Assembly: GCF_004006635.1 (NCBI RefSeq)
Contig: NZ_CP034842.1
Coordinates: 1,736,001-1,800,000, forward strand
Source of the DNA: Fusobacterium necrophorum subsp. necrophorum
GTDB taxonomy: Bacteria; Fusobacteriota; Fusobacteriia; Fusobacteriales; Fusobacteriaceae
Length of the DNA: 64,000 nt
Reading direction: 5' to 3'
The notes beneath the pieces are model-generated. The model did not search any database, had not been told where the DNA came from, and saw only the letters and a program-made list of their open reading frames with translations. Position numbers and translations under genes: made by a program. Below are positions 9,253 through 17,313 of the stretch, in pieces. Within the stretch, counting starts at the first letter, position 1; every line of letters begins with the position of its first letter.

Positions 9253-11046
9253 TTATAACATACCTCCCACCAAATCATTATATATTTGTGATGATTGTAA
9301 TAAATCTTGATGATTTCCTCTTTCAACTATTCTCCCTTTTTCCATGATACATATTTCATCTGCCATAAGTATTGTGGACAATCTATGTGCAATAATAAAA
9401 ATTGCCTTTTTTTCTTTCAAACCTTCCATCACCCTTTGTATATAAATTTCATTTTTTCTATCAAGTGAAGAAGTTGCTTCATCAAAAATAATAATGGGTG
9501 TATTCTTCAAAATCGCTCTTGCAATCGCAATCCTTTGACGTTCTCCCATTGAAAATTTACTGCTTAATTCGTCGACTTTAGTATTATACTTATCTGGAAG
9601 CGTCATAATGAGTTCATGAATCATAGCATCTTTAGAAGCCCTATATATTTCCTCTTTCCCGGCACTCCAATTTCCCATTTTAATGTTTTCATATATTGTC
9701 CCTGAGAATAGATGGTTATCTTGCCATACCGCAGATATATTGTTGTGAAAGAAACCCAGTGTTTCATTATCAAGTTTAATTCCGTTTAAGAAAATATCTC
9801 CTTTTTGAGGACGATAAAATCCTGCTATTAAACTTGCTATTGTCGATTTCCCGCTCCCCGAATTTCCTATAAAAGCTATTATTTTTCCTTTTTTTAGTTC
9901 GAAAGAAATCTCTTCTACTGCATTTTTTTCACTTTTGGGATATTTGAAAGAGACTTCATTAAACAGTAAATTGAAATCCTTTTCTAATATGTTTAAATTT
10001 TTTCCTTTTTCTCCATTTTCCATATATTCCGTCAAACCATCACGTAACATTCTTTTATTAGGGATTATTTGATTCGATATGATATTTTCACTTTCAATTT
10101 GGAGGAATTCATTAATCGAATATGAACCGGAAACCCCTTGAAATCCGAGGTGCCATGCACTAATTAAAGTTATCATAGGAGAGAATGTTGCTCCGATAGA
10201 GAAAAAAGCAATAATCAACCATCCTTCATCAACATATCCATAAGCACATCTCCATCCTAAAATTGCTATAGTAATTGCAGTTCCTACTCTGACAAAAAAT
10301 TCTAAAAAAGTTCCTTCTATTATAGTAACACGCAGATGCTCCATAATGGACTTACGATAATCCTCCCCACATTCTTTTATATCTTTAACATATTTCTTAT
10401 CTGCGTTAAATGCTTTTAAACTTATCATACCTTGTATGCCATCTAAACATTCACTATAATACTTTGCATGATTATTCCATTCTTGTTTTCCTTTTTCTTT
10501 CATCATATTAAAAAAACACATAGGTATAAATAGCATAATTAATACTGATATCAAGGCAACAAGTCCAGTATATAGGTCAATATAAGTTAAAAACACTATA
10601 AAAACAGCAGCATTTATTATGGCACTTAAAACAACCGGCATATACTTTGTATAATAATTCATGAGCCACTCAACTCTAGTTGTAAATGTTGAAGTCAAAA
10701 AACCTGTCCTCATTGTATTTACAAATGCAGGACCTAATAAAAAAAGTTGTTGCATAATCTGAGTTCTAACATTATCTTTTATGCTAACACCAGCATTTAT
10801 TACAATCTTTACATTTATTTTACTTAAAATTTTCAATGCTAAGTACAGTGAAAATATAATCAATATAAGTACTATCGTTGTTATTCTGATAATTTGTCCA
10901 TTTACAATTAATTGCTTTATTAAAAAACTCATACACAAGGCTATTGCTGATAAAATAAATGTTGTTAGTAATTGAAACAATACTGCTTGAATAATTTTTT
11001 TTTCAGTTCCTTGGGCAAATTTAATTAATGCTCTGTTAATAAACAT
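9253..11046 (-). CDS. ABC transporter, fused permease-ATPase, first half of a YbtPQ-like pair
   Basis: A 597-residue half-transporter: six predicted membrane helices within about residues 1-320, then an ATPase with Walker A IGNSGSGKS, signature FSMGERQRIA, Walker B IIIFDEATSSLD and switch His AHRLST. The signature reads SMGER instead of SGGER, a mild degeneration that often marks one degenerate ATP site in heterodimeric ABC proteins. The ATG is preceded by GGAGGG. It lies 18 bases after the FecE-type ATPase gene and directly before its partner half. The operon context suggests metallophore import or processing, and export is the alternative. Confidence 0.85.
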   Translation of the reverse strand: MFINRALIKFAQGTEKKIIQAVLFQLLTTFILSAIALCMSFLIKQLIVNGQIIRITTIVLILIIFSLYLALKILSKINVKIVINAGVSIKDNVRTQIMQQLFLLGPAFVNTMRTGFLTSTFTTRVEWLMNYYTKYMPVVLSAIINAAVFIVFLTYIDLYTGLVALISVLIMLFIPMCFFNMMKEKGKQEWNNHAKYYSECLDGIQGMISLKAFNADKKYVKDIKECGEDYRKSIMEHLRVTIIEGTFLEFFVRVGTAITIAILGWRCAYGYVDEGWLIIAFFSIGATFSPMITLISAWHLGFQGVSGSYSINEFLQIESENIISNQIIPNKRMLRDGLTEYMENGEKGKNLNILEKDFNLLFNEVSFKYPKSEKNAVEEISFELKKGKIIAFIGNSGSGKSTIASLIAGFYRPQKGDIFLNGIKLDNETLGFFHNNISAVWQDNHLFSGTIYENIKMGNWSAGKEEIYRASKDAMIHELIMTLPDKYNTKVDELSSKFSMGERQRIAIARAILKNTPIIIFDEATSSLDRKNEIYIQRVMEGLKEKKAIFIIAHRLSTILMADEICIMEKGRIVERGNHQDLLQSSQIYNDLVGGML

Positions 11047-11064
11047 TTATTTTCCCTCCTTTGC

Positions 11065-11838
11065 TTAATAGTATGAATATCTATAATCAATTACATATGA
11101 ATTTTCTTTCTCTATAATCTGTGCGTCTATTTTAAAAATATTTTTTAAATTTTCAGTTGTTATTATATCTTTAGGTTTTCCTTCCATAATAACCCTTCCT
11201 TTATCTATCAGCACTACATAATCGCAAAATTTCATTGCTAAATTTAAATCATGGATTGCTGAAATAATTGTCATATTTAAATTTTTTAATATTTCCAAAA
11301 CTTTATACTGGTATCCAATATCAAGATGGTTGGTTACTTCATCCAATATCAACAAATTACCTTCTTGGACTAATGCCCTTGCCAACAACACTCTTTGCTT
11401 TTCTCCACCGGATAAAGTTTTAAAAGGCTGATTTTCCTGTTCCGTTAATCCCACAATATTGAGATATTTTTTCATCAGCTCAACGTCTTTTTCAAGATCA
11501 TGATCTCCACAAAAAATACTATGATAAGGAAATCTTCCCATTAAAATAATTTCTCTAACAGTATAATCAAAATCACTTTGATTTTCTTGTGGCAAAACTG
11601 CCATTTGTTTTGCAATCTCTTTTGAACTTATTTCCTCTATGTCAAAATTCTTTAAATATATTTTACCCTTTGTCGGTTTTAGGACTCTATAAATTTGTTT
11701 AAGAAGAGTACTTTTCCCACTTCCATTTGGTCCTATAACTCCCGTAAAAGTATTTTCTTTGAATGAAATATTTATATTATCGCTAATAAAATTGTTTTCA
11801 ATAGCATAAGTCAGATTCTCAATTTTTAATATACTCAT
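11065..11838 (-). CDS. FecE-type ABC ATPase of the second metallophore import system
   Basis: A 257-residue ATPase with Walker A GPNGSGKS (about residue 37), the Q-loop region VLPQENQSDFDYTVREI, signature LSGGEKQRVL, Walker B LLILDEVTNHLD and AIHDLNLA. It is clearly a FecE/BtuD homologue but a distinct paralogue of the ATPase at the window start. Its start overlaps the permease stop by 4 bases (ATGA-type coupling). It powers the FecCD permease encoded before it. Substrate is probably a ferric chelate, from operon content. Confidence 0.9.
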   Translation of the reverse strand: MSILKIENLTYAIENNFISDNINISFKENTFTGVIGPNGSGKSTLLKQIYRVLKPTKGKIYLKNFDIEEISSKEIAKQMAVLPQENQSDFDYTVREIILMGRFPYHSIFCGDHDLEKDVELMKKYLNIVGLTEQENQPFKTLSGGEKQRVLLARALVQEGNLLILDEVTNHLDIGYQYKVLEILKNLNMTIISAIHDLNLAMKFCDYVVLIDKGRVIMEGKPKDIITTENLKNIFKIDAQIIEKENSYVIDYRYSYY

Positions 11839-12866
11839 TTTTTCACCCCTTGATTTCTTTTTTTTATTATAAATAAGAAAAAAGGAACTCCAATCAAAGA
11901 TGTCAATACACCTATAGGTAATTCTTTAGGTGCCACTATAATTCTTGAAACAATATCCGTCCAAACTAAAAATAACGCTCCGGTCAATGTTGCTATCGGT
12001 ATTAATTTTTTATGATCCGATCCAATTAACTTTCTTACAATATGAGGAATTATCAATCCTACAAATCCAATACTACCACTTATTGATACAATTGCTCCTA
12101 CCATTACGGAAACGCTTACCAATAATATTCTGTTTAGTCTATCTAGCTGAACCCCTAATATTATCGCTGTCTCCTCCCCCATGGAAATGATATTTAGTTG
12201 CTCTGCCAAAATATAAGTAATGATAAATCCTATGATGGACACAATAAACAAAACAGGGATATCTTCCCAATGTGTTCCACCTAATCCTCCCATCGTCCAA
12301 AATACTATTCCTCTTATTTTTGCATTATCCGGTGCAAAAGCGATAATTAATTGAATGATTGCATTGCATAACATGGCAATAGAAATTCCTGTTAGTATTA
12401 AAGTTGAATTTGATTTAAATTTATCTCTCGAAGATATAATATACACAAATACCATGGCTACCATTGCACCTATAAATGCTAATGCATTTGTTCCAATAAG
12501 ACTCAATACAGGAATCTTAGAAAAAAAAGCTATTGAAAATGCTGCAAACATTCCCGCACCAGATTGTATTCCTAAAGTATAAGGTTCCGCCATAACATTT
12601 CCTGTTAATGCCTGCATAATACAACCTGTAAGCGCTAACCCGCCTCCTACCAGAACAGCTATGATGGCTCTCGGAAGCCTAATATTCCATATAATACTAT
12701 ACAATCCCATATCATCCATAGAAATGTCAAAAAAAGGTATATGATATTTATAAATGGCCACAACCTGACTAAAGTTTATATCTGCCGAACCTATAAATGT
12801 TGCTAAAACAATCGATAATATGATGAATAGGAATAATATTAAACAAATAAATTTATAATTTTTCAT
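11835..12866 (-). CDS. FecCD-family permease of the second metallophore import system
   Basis: A 343-residue inner-membrane permease with about ten hydrophobic segments. Family hallmarks are IRLPRAIIAVLVGGGLALTG, MAEPYTLGIQSGAG and GSIGFVGLIIPHIVRKLIG. It ends where the ATPase begins (overlap) and starts downstream of a hairpin separating it from the binding-lipoprotein gene, so it is probably expressed at a lower level than that lipoprotein. Complete by length and motifs. Confidence 0.9.
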   Translation of the reverse strand: MKNYKFICLILFLFIILSIVLATFIGSADINFSQVVAIYKYHIPFFDISMDDMGLYSIIWNIRLPRAIIAVLVGGGLALTGCIMQALTGNVMAEPYTLGIQSGAGMFAAFSIAFFSKIPVLSLIGTNALAFIGAMVAMVFVYIISSRDKFKSNSTLILTGISIAMLCNAIIQLIIAFAPDNAKIRGIVFWTMGGLGGTHWEDIPVLFIVSIIGFIITYILAEQLNIISMGEETAIILGVQLDRLNRILLVSVSVMVGAIVSISGSIGFVGLIIPHIVRKLIGSDHKKLIPIATLTGALFLVWTDIVSRIIVAPKELPIGVLTSLIGVPFFLFIIKKRNQGVKK

Positions 12867-12888
12867 GATTACTCCTTTTATTTAAATA

Positions 12889-12921
12889 AAAGGATATCAA
12901 ATAAAAAATCTGATATCCTTT
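12889..12921 (-). terminator. Intercistronic hairpin between binding lipoprotein and permease genes
   Basis: Perfect 11-base arms AAAGGATATCA (12889-12899) and TGATATCCTTT (12911-12921) with a 3' T-rich run on the minus strand. Its position just after the lipoprotein stop suggests a partial terminator or 3' end stabiliser that favours lipoprotein expression over the membrane components. Confidence 0.7.
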
Positions 12922-12925
12922 GTCT

Positions 12926-13906
12926 TTATTTCGTTAGTTCCACAATTTTTTCATTTAATCTTTCGGCTGCATCAAAAATTTGTAATCCTGGAAAAACTTC
13001 TACGAGTTTTACAACTACAAAATTATCTTCTTTTATTGCAGTAACGTTTTTCAATGCAGAATCATTCTTTAATCTATTAATTTTTTCTTCTACTGTTCCA
13101 GAGGTTTCTCCTTGATCATAACTATGAATTAAGATAATATCAGGATTCCTTTTTGCAACTTCTTCCCAACTTACTTCTTCAAAAGCATTATTTAAATCAG
13201 AAAAAATATTATTTCCACCAGCTAAACTTATAATTTCGTTTTCTATTCCCTGACCAGCAGTCGTAGCTGTTTTTTCTCCGCCATCATATGCCATCACTTT
13301 CAGTAATATAGGATTCGTTTTATTTTTTAATAATTTTTCTCGTTCTTTCAAAGAATCTATAAGTTTTCTAGCCTCACTTTCTTTTCTAAATATTTTACCT
13401 AAATCTTCTATATCTTTATAGATGTCGTTTATAGACGGCTTTTCTGAAAAAGTCCCGTTAATGCAATAAAAATTAATGTGTTCTCTCTGAAAATCTTCAA
13501 TAGGAGCAACTCCGCGTTTCCCAAAAGTATACACCGTTGCATAAACAAAATCAGGATTTTTTGATAATAATGTTTCAAAATTAGGTGTTCCCTCTACAAT
13601 AATATCTAATTTTGAAAGTTTATCTTGGTACTCAGGAAGACAATCTTTGTAACTTCCTTCCGCTGTAGCAACCCCAACAATCTTATCTTCAAGACCCAAC
13701 GCTACTAAAGTTTGAGCGGCATCGTAGCTAAGCGGAAGTAATTTTTCCGGTGCTTTATCATAGGTAGTTGTAACACCAAAATTTTCTATCACAACTTGAT
13801 TTTCATTTGTTTCACGATTTTCCATTTTGCTGTTTTTTTCAGAACAACCAATTAGGCTAACAGAAAAAACTGTTAAAATAATAAATAAAAAAATTTTCTT
13901 AATCAT
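12926..13906 (-). CDS. Iron-chelate-type binding lipoprotein (FecB/FhuD class III)
   Basis: A 326-residue lipoprotein. The signal peptide ends in lipobox LIGC (Cys 21), so it is membrane-anchored, unlike the soluble protein at 2056-2916. The class III fold shows LSYDAAQTLVALGLEDKIVG, PNFETLLSKNPDFV, TTAGQGIENEIISLAGGNN and NPDIILIHSYD. First intact gene of the five-gene import operon. The first 35 codons and ribosome site are duplicated immediately upstream (see the repeat entry), and the upstream copy ends in a TGA overlapping this ATG. Ligand unknown; an iron chelate is the usual substrate class. Confidence 0.9.
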   Translation of the reverse strand: MIKKIFLFIILTVFSVSLIGCSEKNSKMENRETNENQVVIENFGVTTTYDKAPEKLLPLSYDAAQTLVALGLEDKIVGVATAEGSYKDCLPEYQDKLSKLDIIVEGTPNFETLLSKNPDFVYATVYTFGKRGVAPIEDFQREHINFYCINGTFSEKPSINDIYKDIEDLGKIFRKESEARKLIDSLKEREKLLKNKTNPILLKVMAYDGGEKTATTAGQGIENEIISLAGGNNIFSDLNNAFEEVSWEEVAKRNPDIILIHSYDQGETSGTVEEKINRLKNDSALKNVTAIKEDNFVVVKLVEVFPGLQIFDAAERLNEKIVELTK

Positions 13907-14047
13907 AAATTTCCCCCTTGCTTTTCATTTGTTTCACGATTTTCCATTTTGCTGTTTTTTTCAGAACAACCAATTAGGCTAACAGAAAAAACTGTTAAAA
14001 TAATAAATAAAAAAATTTTCTTAATCATAAATTTCCCCCTTGCTTTT
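13800..14047. repeat. Tandem duplication, 122-base period, covering the lipoprotein start
   Basis: Copy A (about 13800-13925) and copy B (about 13922-14047) are identical by eye over roughly 126 bases and share TTTT at the junction. Each contains the ribosome site, the signal peptide with lipobox, and about 35 codons of the binding lipoprotein. The period is not a multiple of three, so copy B goes out of frame after the duplicated codons. The perfect identity suggests a recent event by replication slippage or microhomology. Confidence 0.93.
13903..14028 (-). pseudogene. Truncated lipoprotein leader (41 codons) made by the tandem duplication
   Basis: Copy B of the duplication encodes the full signal peptide, lipobox LIGC and the next residues, then diverges to EKQGGNL and a TGA. 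That TGA overlaps the ATG of the intact lipoprotein gene as ATGA. It has its own ribosome site GGGGGAAA. Ribosomes could therefore translate a short lipopeptide and reinitiate on the real gene. It may be only a scar, or it may change lipoprotein dosage. Family function is not expected. Confidence 0.75.
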
Positions 14048-14300
14048 AATAATCACTTTTATTTTTAATATTATCAGTAATGAGTTTCAGATTTATAGCC
14101 CTATCTCTTACATCTTGATATTTTGCCGATATAATTTGCTTTTCTCCAAAATATCTTGCACTTATTCTTTCAAATATTTCAAAGGCAGCTGAAAAGTATG
14201 CTTGTTGCTCATTTATCCCTTTGCCGTGAGATAATCGAGAATATAATAAATACGATGTTTTATTAATATGAGATTTTTCTAAATATGAATAAATATTCAG
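14046..14300 (-). pseudogene. YcaO-domain gene fragment
   Basis: An open 84-codon stretch with no start codon (bounded upstream by an in-frame TAG at 14301-14303) ends in TAA. It contains SHGKGINEQQAYFSAAFEIF followed by ERISARYFGE. The pattern GKG-x-S/N-x-x-QA-x-x-SA-x-x-E-x-x-ER is the ATP/Mg-binding segment of YcaO proteins, which make azolines, amidines or thioamides in RiPP peptides or modify ribosomal proteins. Both the N-terminal part and the catalytic C-terminal half are missing. It lies just after a strong leftward promoter and before the import operon, so it is a transcribed relic. Identification rests on the motif by eye. Confidence 0.6.
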
Positions 14301-14315
14301 CTACAACTTGTTTTA

Positions 14316-14367
14316 AGTATATCATTTTAATATTTTTTTGTAAATCTAATATTTCTTATAAGAAATA
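14316..14367 (-). promoter_or_regulatory. Promoter and palindromic operator of the second import operon
   Basis: Reading leftwards, TTTACA (14344-14339), a 17-base spacer and TATACT (14321-14316) make a strong sigma-70 promoter. Directly upstream of the -35 is the perfect 18-base palindrome TATTTCTTATAAGAAATA (14350-14367), a likely regulator site. The transcript would carry the YcaO fragment, the duplicated leader and the operon. Confidence 0.65.
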
Positions 14368-14602
14368 ATTATTTTCAATTATCAAACACATGTTATAAAT
14401 GTATTCAAAAAAATTCTACAATGATAAATTTCTCTCATTTTTTTTGATACTCTTATGATACTTCATGGAAAATAAAGTCAATTTCTCAAAAATTTCAAAA
14501 AAAGTTCTTTACTTTTTTTATCAATTGTGATATATTTAAACTATAGGGGGGTATAGTAAATTCCCTGTGATTATTTTAGTAGAAATTGAAGGAGGAAATA
14601 AA

Positions 14603-14779
14603 ATGGCAAGTTGTGAAACTATGAAAAAAGGACAAGTATATGTATGTGAAGATTGTGGTTTTGAAGTAGAGGTAATCAAAGAATGTAATTGTCATGAAGA
14701 TCCGAACTGTCCTCATGATGTACATGAAGATTGTTGTGATTTCCAATGTTGCGGAAAACCATTGGCTTTAAAGAAATAA
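14603..14779 (+). CDS. Small desulforedoxin-like Cys/His-rich metal protein
   Basis: A 58-residue protein. KGQVYVCEDCGFEVEVI and the C-terminal CCGKPL match the Cys-X2-C...CC pattern of desulforedoxin and the N-terminal domain of desulfoferrodoxin, which bind an Fe(SCys)4 centre. Between them lies an unusual insertion of about 20 residues with extra Cys and His (HEDPNCPHDVHEDCC), which could hold a second metal. A longer reading to 14567 is open, but the ATG at 14603 has GGAGG at good spacing. Likely a redox or oxygen-stress electron carrier. Small size and the insertion make the role uncertain. Confidence 0.75.
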   Translation: MASCETMKKGQVYVCEDCGFEVEVIKECNCHEDPNCPHDVHEDCCDFQCCGKPLALKK

Positions 14780-14839
14780 TCGTTAAAAGTATTTTTTTAG
14801 CATAAACATTTTTAAGTTTTAATAACAAAGAACTCTCCT

Positions 14840-14870
14840 AACAAGCTCCTAATTTTTGGGAGCTTGTTTT
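14840..14870. terminator. Terminator shared by convergent genes
   Basis: AACAAGCTCC (14840-14849) and GGAGCTTGTT (14859-14868) form a 10-base stem followed by T residues. It lies between the rightward desulforedoxin-like gene and the leftward glycosylase gene. Confidence 0.85.
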
Positions 14871-15403
14871 CATATTAATTCTTTTTTCCAAATTTCTACC
14901 AATCTTTCTAGGGAATAAGTGGCGTTGGCGGGACTGGTAGAAGGCAGAGAAATTGCTTCCTTTCCTAACTCCTTTTCTTGATATTTTTTATAATATTTAT
15001 AGGAGGTAGCTCCATTACAAATGATTTTCTGAATAGGACTGTAGTTTAAAATTTCAGTCAAATCATTTGGAATAACATCTTGAATACTGCTATCCGAGGA
15101 ACCTTTAATCTTACAAGAATGAATCACATCCCATACCGCAAGTTTGTGTTTTCTCAACAATTCTTTCTTTTTTTCTTGCGTTTCCGGAAAAGCTTCTTCA
15201 AAAATTTTAGCCAACATTTTCCAAAATCGATTTTGAGGATGCCCGTAAAAGAAATTCTCTTCTCTTGATTTTACGGAGGGAAAACTTCCCAAAATTAAAA
15301 TAATAGAATTTTTTTCATAAAAAGCCGGAAAAGGATGAATTATACTTTCAAACTTTTCTCCAGAATGATGACTTTCTTTTGCAATCCGCTTTTTTCTTTC
15401 CAA
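14870..15403 (-). CDS. DNA-deoxyinosine glycosylase (uracil-DNA glycosylase superfamily)
   Basis: A 177-residue base-excision repair enzyme removing hypoxanthine from DNA. LILGSFPSVKSREE near the start, the FFYGHPQNRFWKML block, VWDVIHSCKIKGSSDSSI and the C-terminal LPSTSPANA are hallmarks of the hypoxanthine-DNA glycosylase family. I chose TTG at 15403 as start: GGAGG lies 7 bases upstream, while the longer ATG reading to 15442 has no ribosome site and sits deeper in the GNAT gene. It still overlaps the end of that acetyltransferase gene by 64 bases, so the two are coupled. Complete by family length. Confidence 0.85.
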   Translation of the reverse strand: MERKKRIAKESHHSGEKFESIIHPFPAFYEKNSIILILGSFPSVKSREENFFYGHPQNRFWKMLAKIFEEAFPETQEKKKELLRKHKLAVWDVIHSCKIKGSSDSSIQDVIPNDLTEILNYSPIQKIICNGATSYKYYKKYQEKELGKEAISLPSTSPANATYSLERLVEIWKKELI

Positions 15404-15843
15404 ATTTTTTCCTCCTTCTCTGTAAATCCCATATGAAGCCAAAAATAAAAACTGATTCTATTTTCCGGAATGATTGCTAAACGTATTTTTTGAAATCCTT
15501 TGATTTGAAAGTCTTTTTCCAATTCCAAGAAAATACTTCTTCCCAAACCTTGATGGTGACAGTCTGCTTTTATCATATAAAGTCCGATATATACTGTTTT
15601 CTCTTCCGGAAAATTTTCTAAATAATCTAAAATTCCAATAGGAACATCCGATAAATACAAAAGTTCATAGTATTTTTGAAAATTCCCCACTTTATCAGGA
15701 AGTTCCTGTATATCTTCTTCCACATCTGTTTCTTTTGCTTTTCGATGATGAGTTACTTGAAAATAGTAAGAATTGGACTGATAAATATCCCATATTTGTT
15801 TCTTCTGCAAATCTCCTATTTCTTTTTTTCTTTTCAAATTCAT
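15340..15843 (-). CDS. GNAT-family N-acetyltransferase
   Basis: A 167-residue acetyl-CoA-dependent acetyltransferase. The acetyl-CoA-binding motif A is visible as HHQGLGRSIFLELEK (Q-x-x-G-x-G/A), preceded by the beta-strand TVYIGLYMIKAD and followed by IRLAIIPENRISFYFWLHMGF, the typical motif B. RBS GGGAAGGG precedes the ATG. It overlaps the deoxyinosine glycosylase start, indicating co-expression. The acceptor substrate cannot be deduced. Confidence 0.85.
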   Translation of the reverse strand: MNLKRKKEIGDLQKKQIWDIYQSNSYYFQVTHHRKAKETDVEEDIQELPDKVGNFQKYYELLYLSDVPIGILDYLENFPEEKTVYIGLYMIKADCHHQGLGRSIFLELEKDFQIKGFQKIRLAIIPENRISFYFWLHMGFTEKEEKIWKEKSGLQKKVIILEKSLKV

Positions 15844-15981
15844 ACTGACCCTTCCCTTAATTTATAATATTATCTTTCTATACAGTGTTCTTTATACTTC
15901 ATAAAACAGTTCATCACATAGTTTTAGAAGGATATTCGTAAAGCTTTTCCAGTTAATGGAATGTTTACTTAACTCTAAAAA

Positions 15982-17313
15982 TTATTTAGTGACAATCCAA
16001 TTTCCGTCACGCTTTGATCCAATTCGTTCTATTCTCTTTTTCTCTTGCAAAGTTTTAAAAGTTCTTTCGATAGTTCTCTTTGTCACGCCTATTTTCTCCG
16101 CTAAATCTTGGGAATTATAACTTGGATTTTCTATCAATAACTCTATTACTTTCTTTTCGGTTTTATTCAAACCGACATTCAAACCGACATTCAAACCGAC
16201 ATTTTTATTATCAAAATTGGCAAGTACATATCTTTCAAAAGGAATGGTACAGCGAATATAGTTCCCTTCAATTTCAAAAACTTCTTTCCCATACTTACTT
16301 ACAATAGTTGGAATTCCATGTCCTGTATGCTCAGTAAGCCCCATATTCAAAAATATCCTCATCAAAGTTGTATTTCTTGGTTTACTGATACCGTCAAAAA
16401 ATTGTTTTTCTGTCATTCCACTGGGAAGACCTCCATGTGAAAGAATTTCTAATCGATTATGAAACATTGATATTTGTGGTTCTGTAATTGTCCAATCATT
16501 ATGAACCAAAGCGTTTAAAATAGCTTCATTCACTGCGTCATAGTCGAATAAATAAATATCTTTTCTCGGACGAACTGTTGTATCGGAGATACAAATATTT
16601 TCAGCCTGTAATCTATTTTTTATCTTTCCATATGTCGTTAATAAGCATCCATACCCATAATCACTTCTTTCTGATATAGAAGATTTATCATTCCCTTGAA
16701 ACTTTACAAAAATAAAGGGAATGTTATTCCTATCGGACAATAGTTCCGCTAATAAATTATAATCCCCATTCTCATTTCTTAAATTCAAATTTATCTCAAA
16801 TGAGTTATTCTCTAAGTGATAGTTTTTTTCCGAATAATAAATCTTAAGTTCTCTAAAGGATAATTCAGATAAACTGGCTTTCTTTTTTAGCATATACTCA
16901 GTATCTATGAATTTCTGCTCATATCTAATTTTTATTTGCTCAGGAGTCATTTCTTTGCATGTTGTTCCTATTCTTATAGTACAACCGGTAGAAGAAAAAC
17001 CATACTTTTTTTGACAATATATGTGCTTTCTACCTTTATTTATTTTTATCACAATGATTGTTTTAGTATTATCAAATTGTAGTTCTGATTTAATTTCATC
17101 CTGTGGATTCGGTTCAATCTGTGTTGTTATCATATCAGATATTTTTCTAAGAGCTTCATCTACTTTATCTACACCGACGACTTCTCCATTATCTTTAACT
17201 CCGATATAAATCGTTCCACCATTTCCATTCAAAAAGGAAACGATTTCTTTCAGAATGATGTCAGTATATTTTTCCTTTAACTCTAATGTTTCTGATTCTA
17301 TGTATTGTTTCAT
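15982..17313 (-). CDS. AlbA_2/RecG-like ATP-binding regulator with C-terminal winged helix
   Basis: A 443-residue protein of the divergent-AAA-4 (AlbA_2, Schlafen-like) family, often annotated as a transcriptional regulator. The N-terminal domain has ESETLELKEKYTD and FLNGNGGTIYIGVKDNG. A GHKL-like second domain follows: NEAILNALVHNDW, GLPSGMTEKQF, GHGIPTIV. A linker of NVGL repeats (about residues 370-383) leads into a winged helix (NSQDLAEKIGVTKRTIERTF). Such proteins are frequent near mobile or defence DNA, and the target is unknown. RBS GGAGG and an upstream TATAAT are present. Single-gene unit. Confidence 0.8.
   Translation of the reverse strand: MKQYIESETLELKEKYTDIILKEIVSFLNGNGGTIYIGVKDNGEVVGVDKVDEALRKISDMITTQIEPNPQDEIKSELQFDNTKTIIVIKINKGRKHIYCQKKYGFSSTGCTIRIGTTCKEMTPEQIKIRYEQKFIDTEYMLKKKASLSELSFRELKIYYSEKNYHLENNSFEINLNLRNENGDYNLLAELLSDRNNIPFIFVKFQGNDKSSISERSDYGYGCLLTTYGKIKNRLQAENICISDTTVRPRKDIYLFDYDAVNEAILNALVHNDWTITEPQISMFHNRLEILSHGGLPSGMTEKQFFDGISKPRNTTLMRIFLNMGLTEHTGHGIPTIVSKYGKEVFEIEGNYIRCTIPFERYVLANFDNKNVGLNVGLNVGLNKTEKKVIELLIENPSYNSQDLAEKIGVTKRTIERTFKTLQEKKRIERIGSKRDGNWIVTK
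16169..16204. repeat. 12-base direct repeats encoding NVGL
   Basis: ACCGACATTCAA occurs as tandem near-identical 12-base units in the linker-coding part of the regulator gene. The same unit reappears outside the gene at about 17370-17387. In-frame units of this kind can expand or contract by slippage without breaking the frame. Confidence 0.8.

Noticed and set aside
16165..16210. CRISPR-like short repeats in the AlbA_2 regulator
   Set aside because: Units are directly tandem with no spacers, in frame, and encode a linker.
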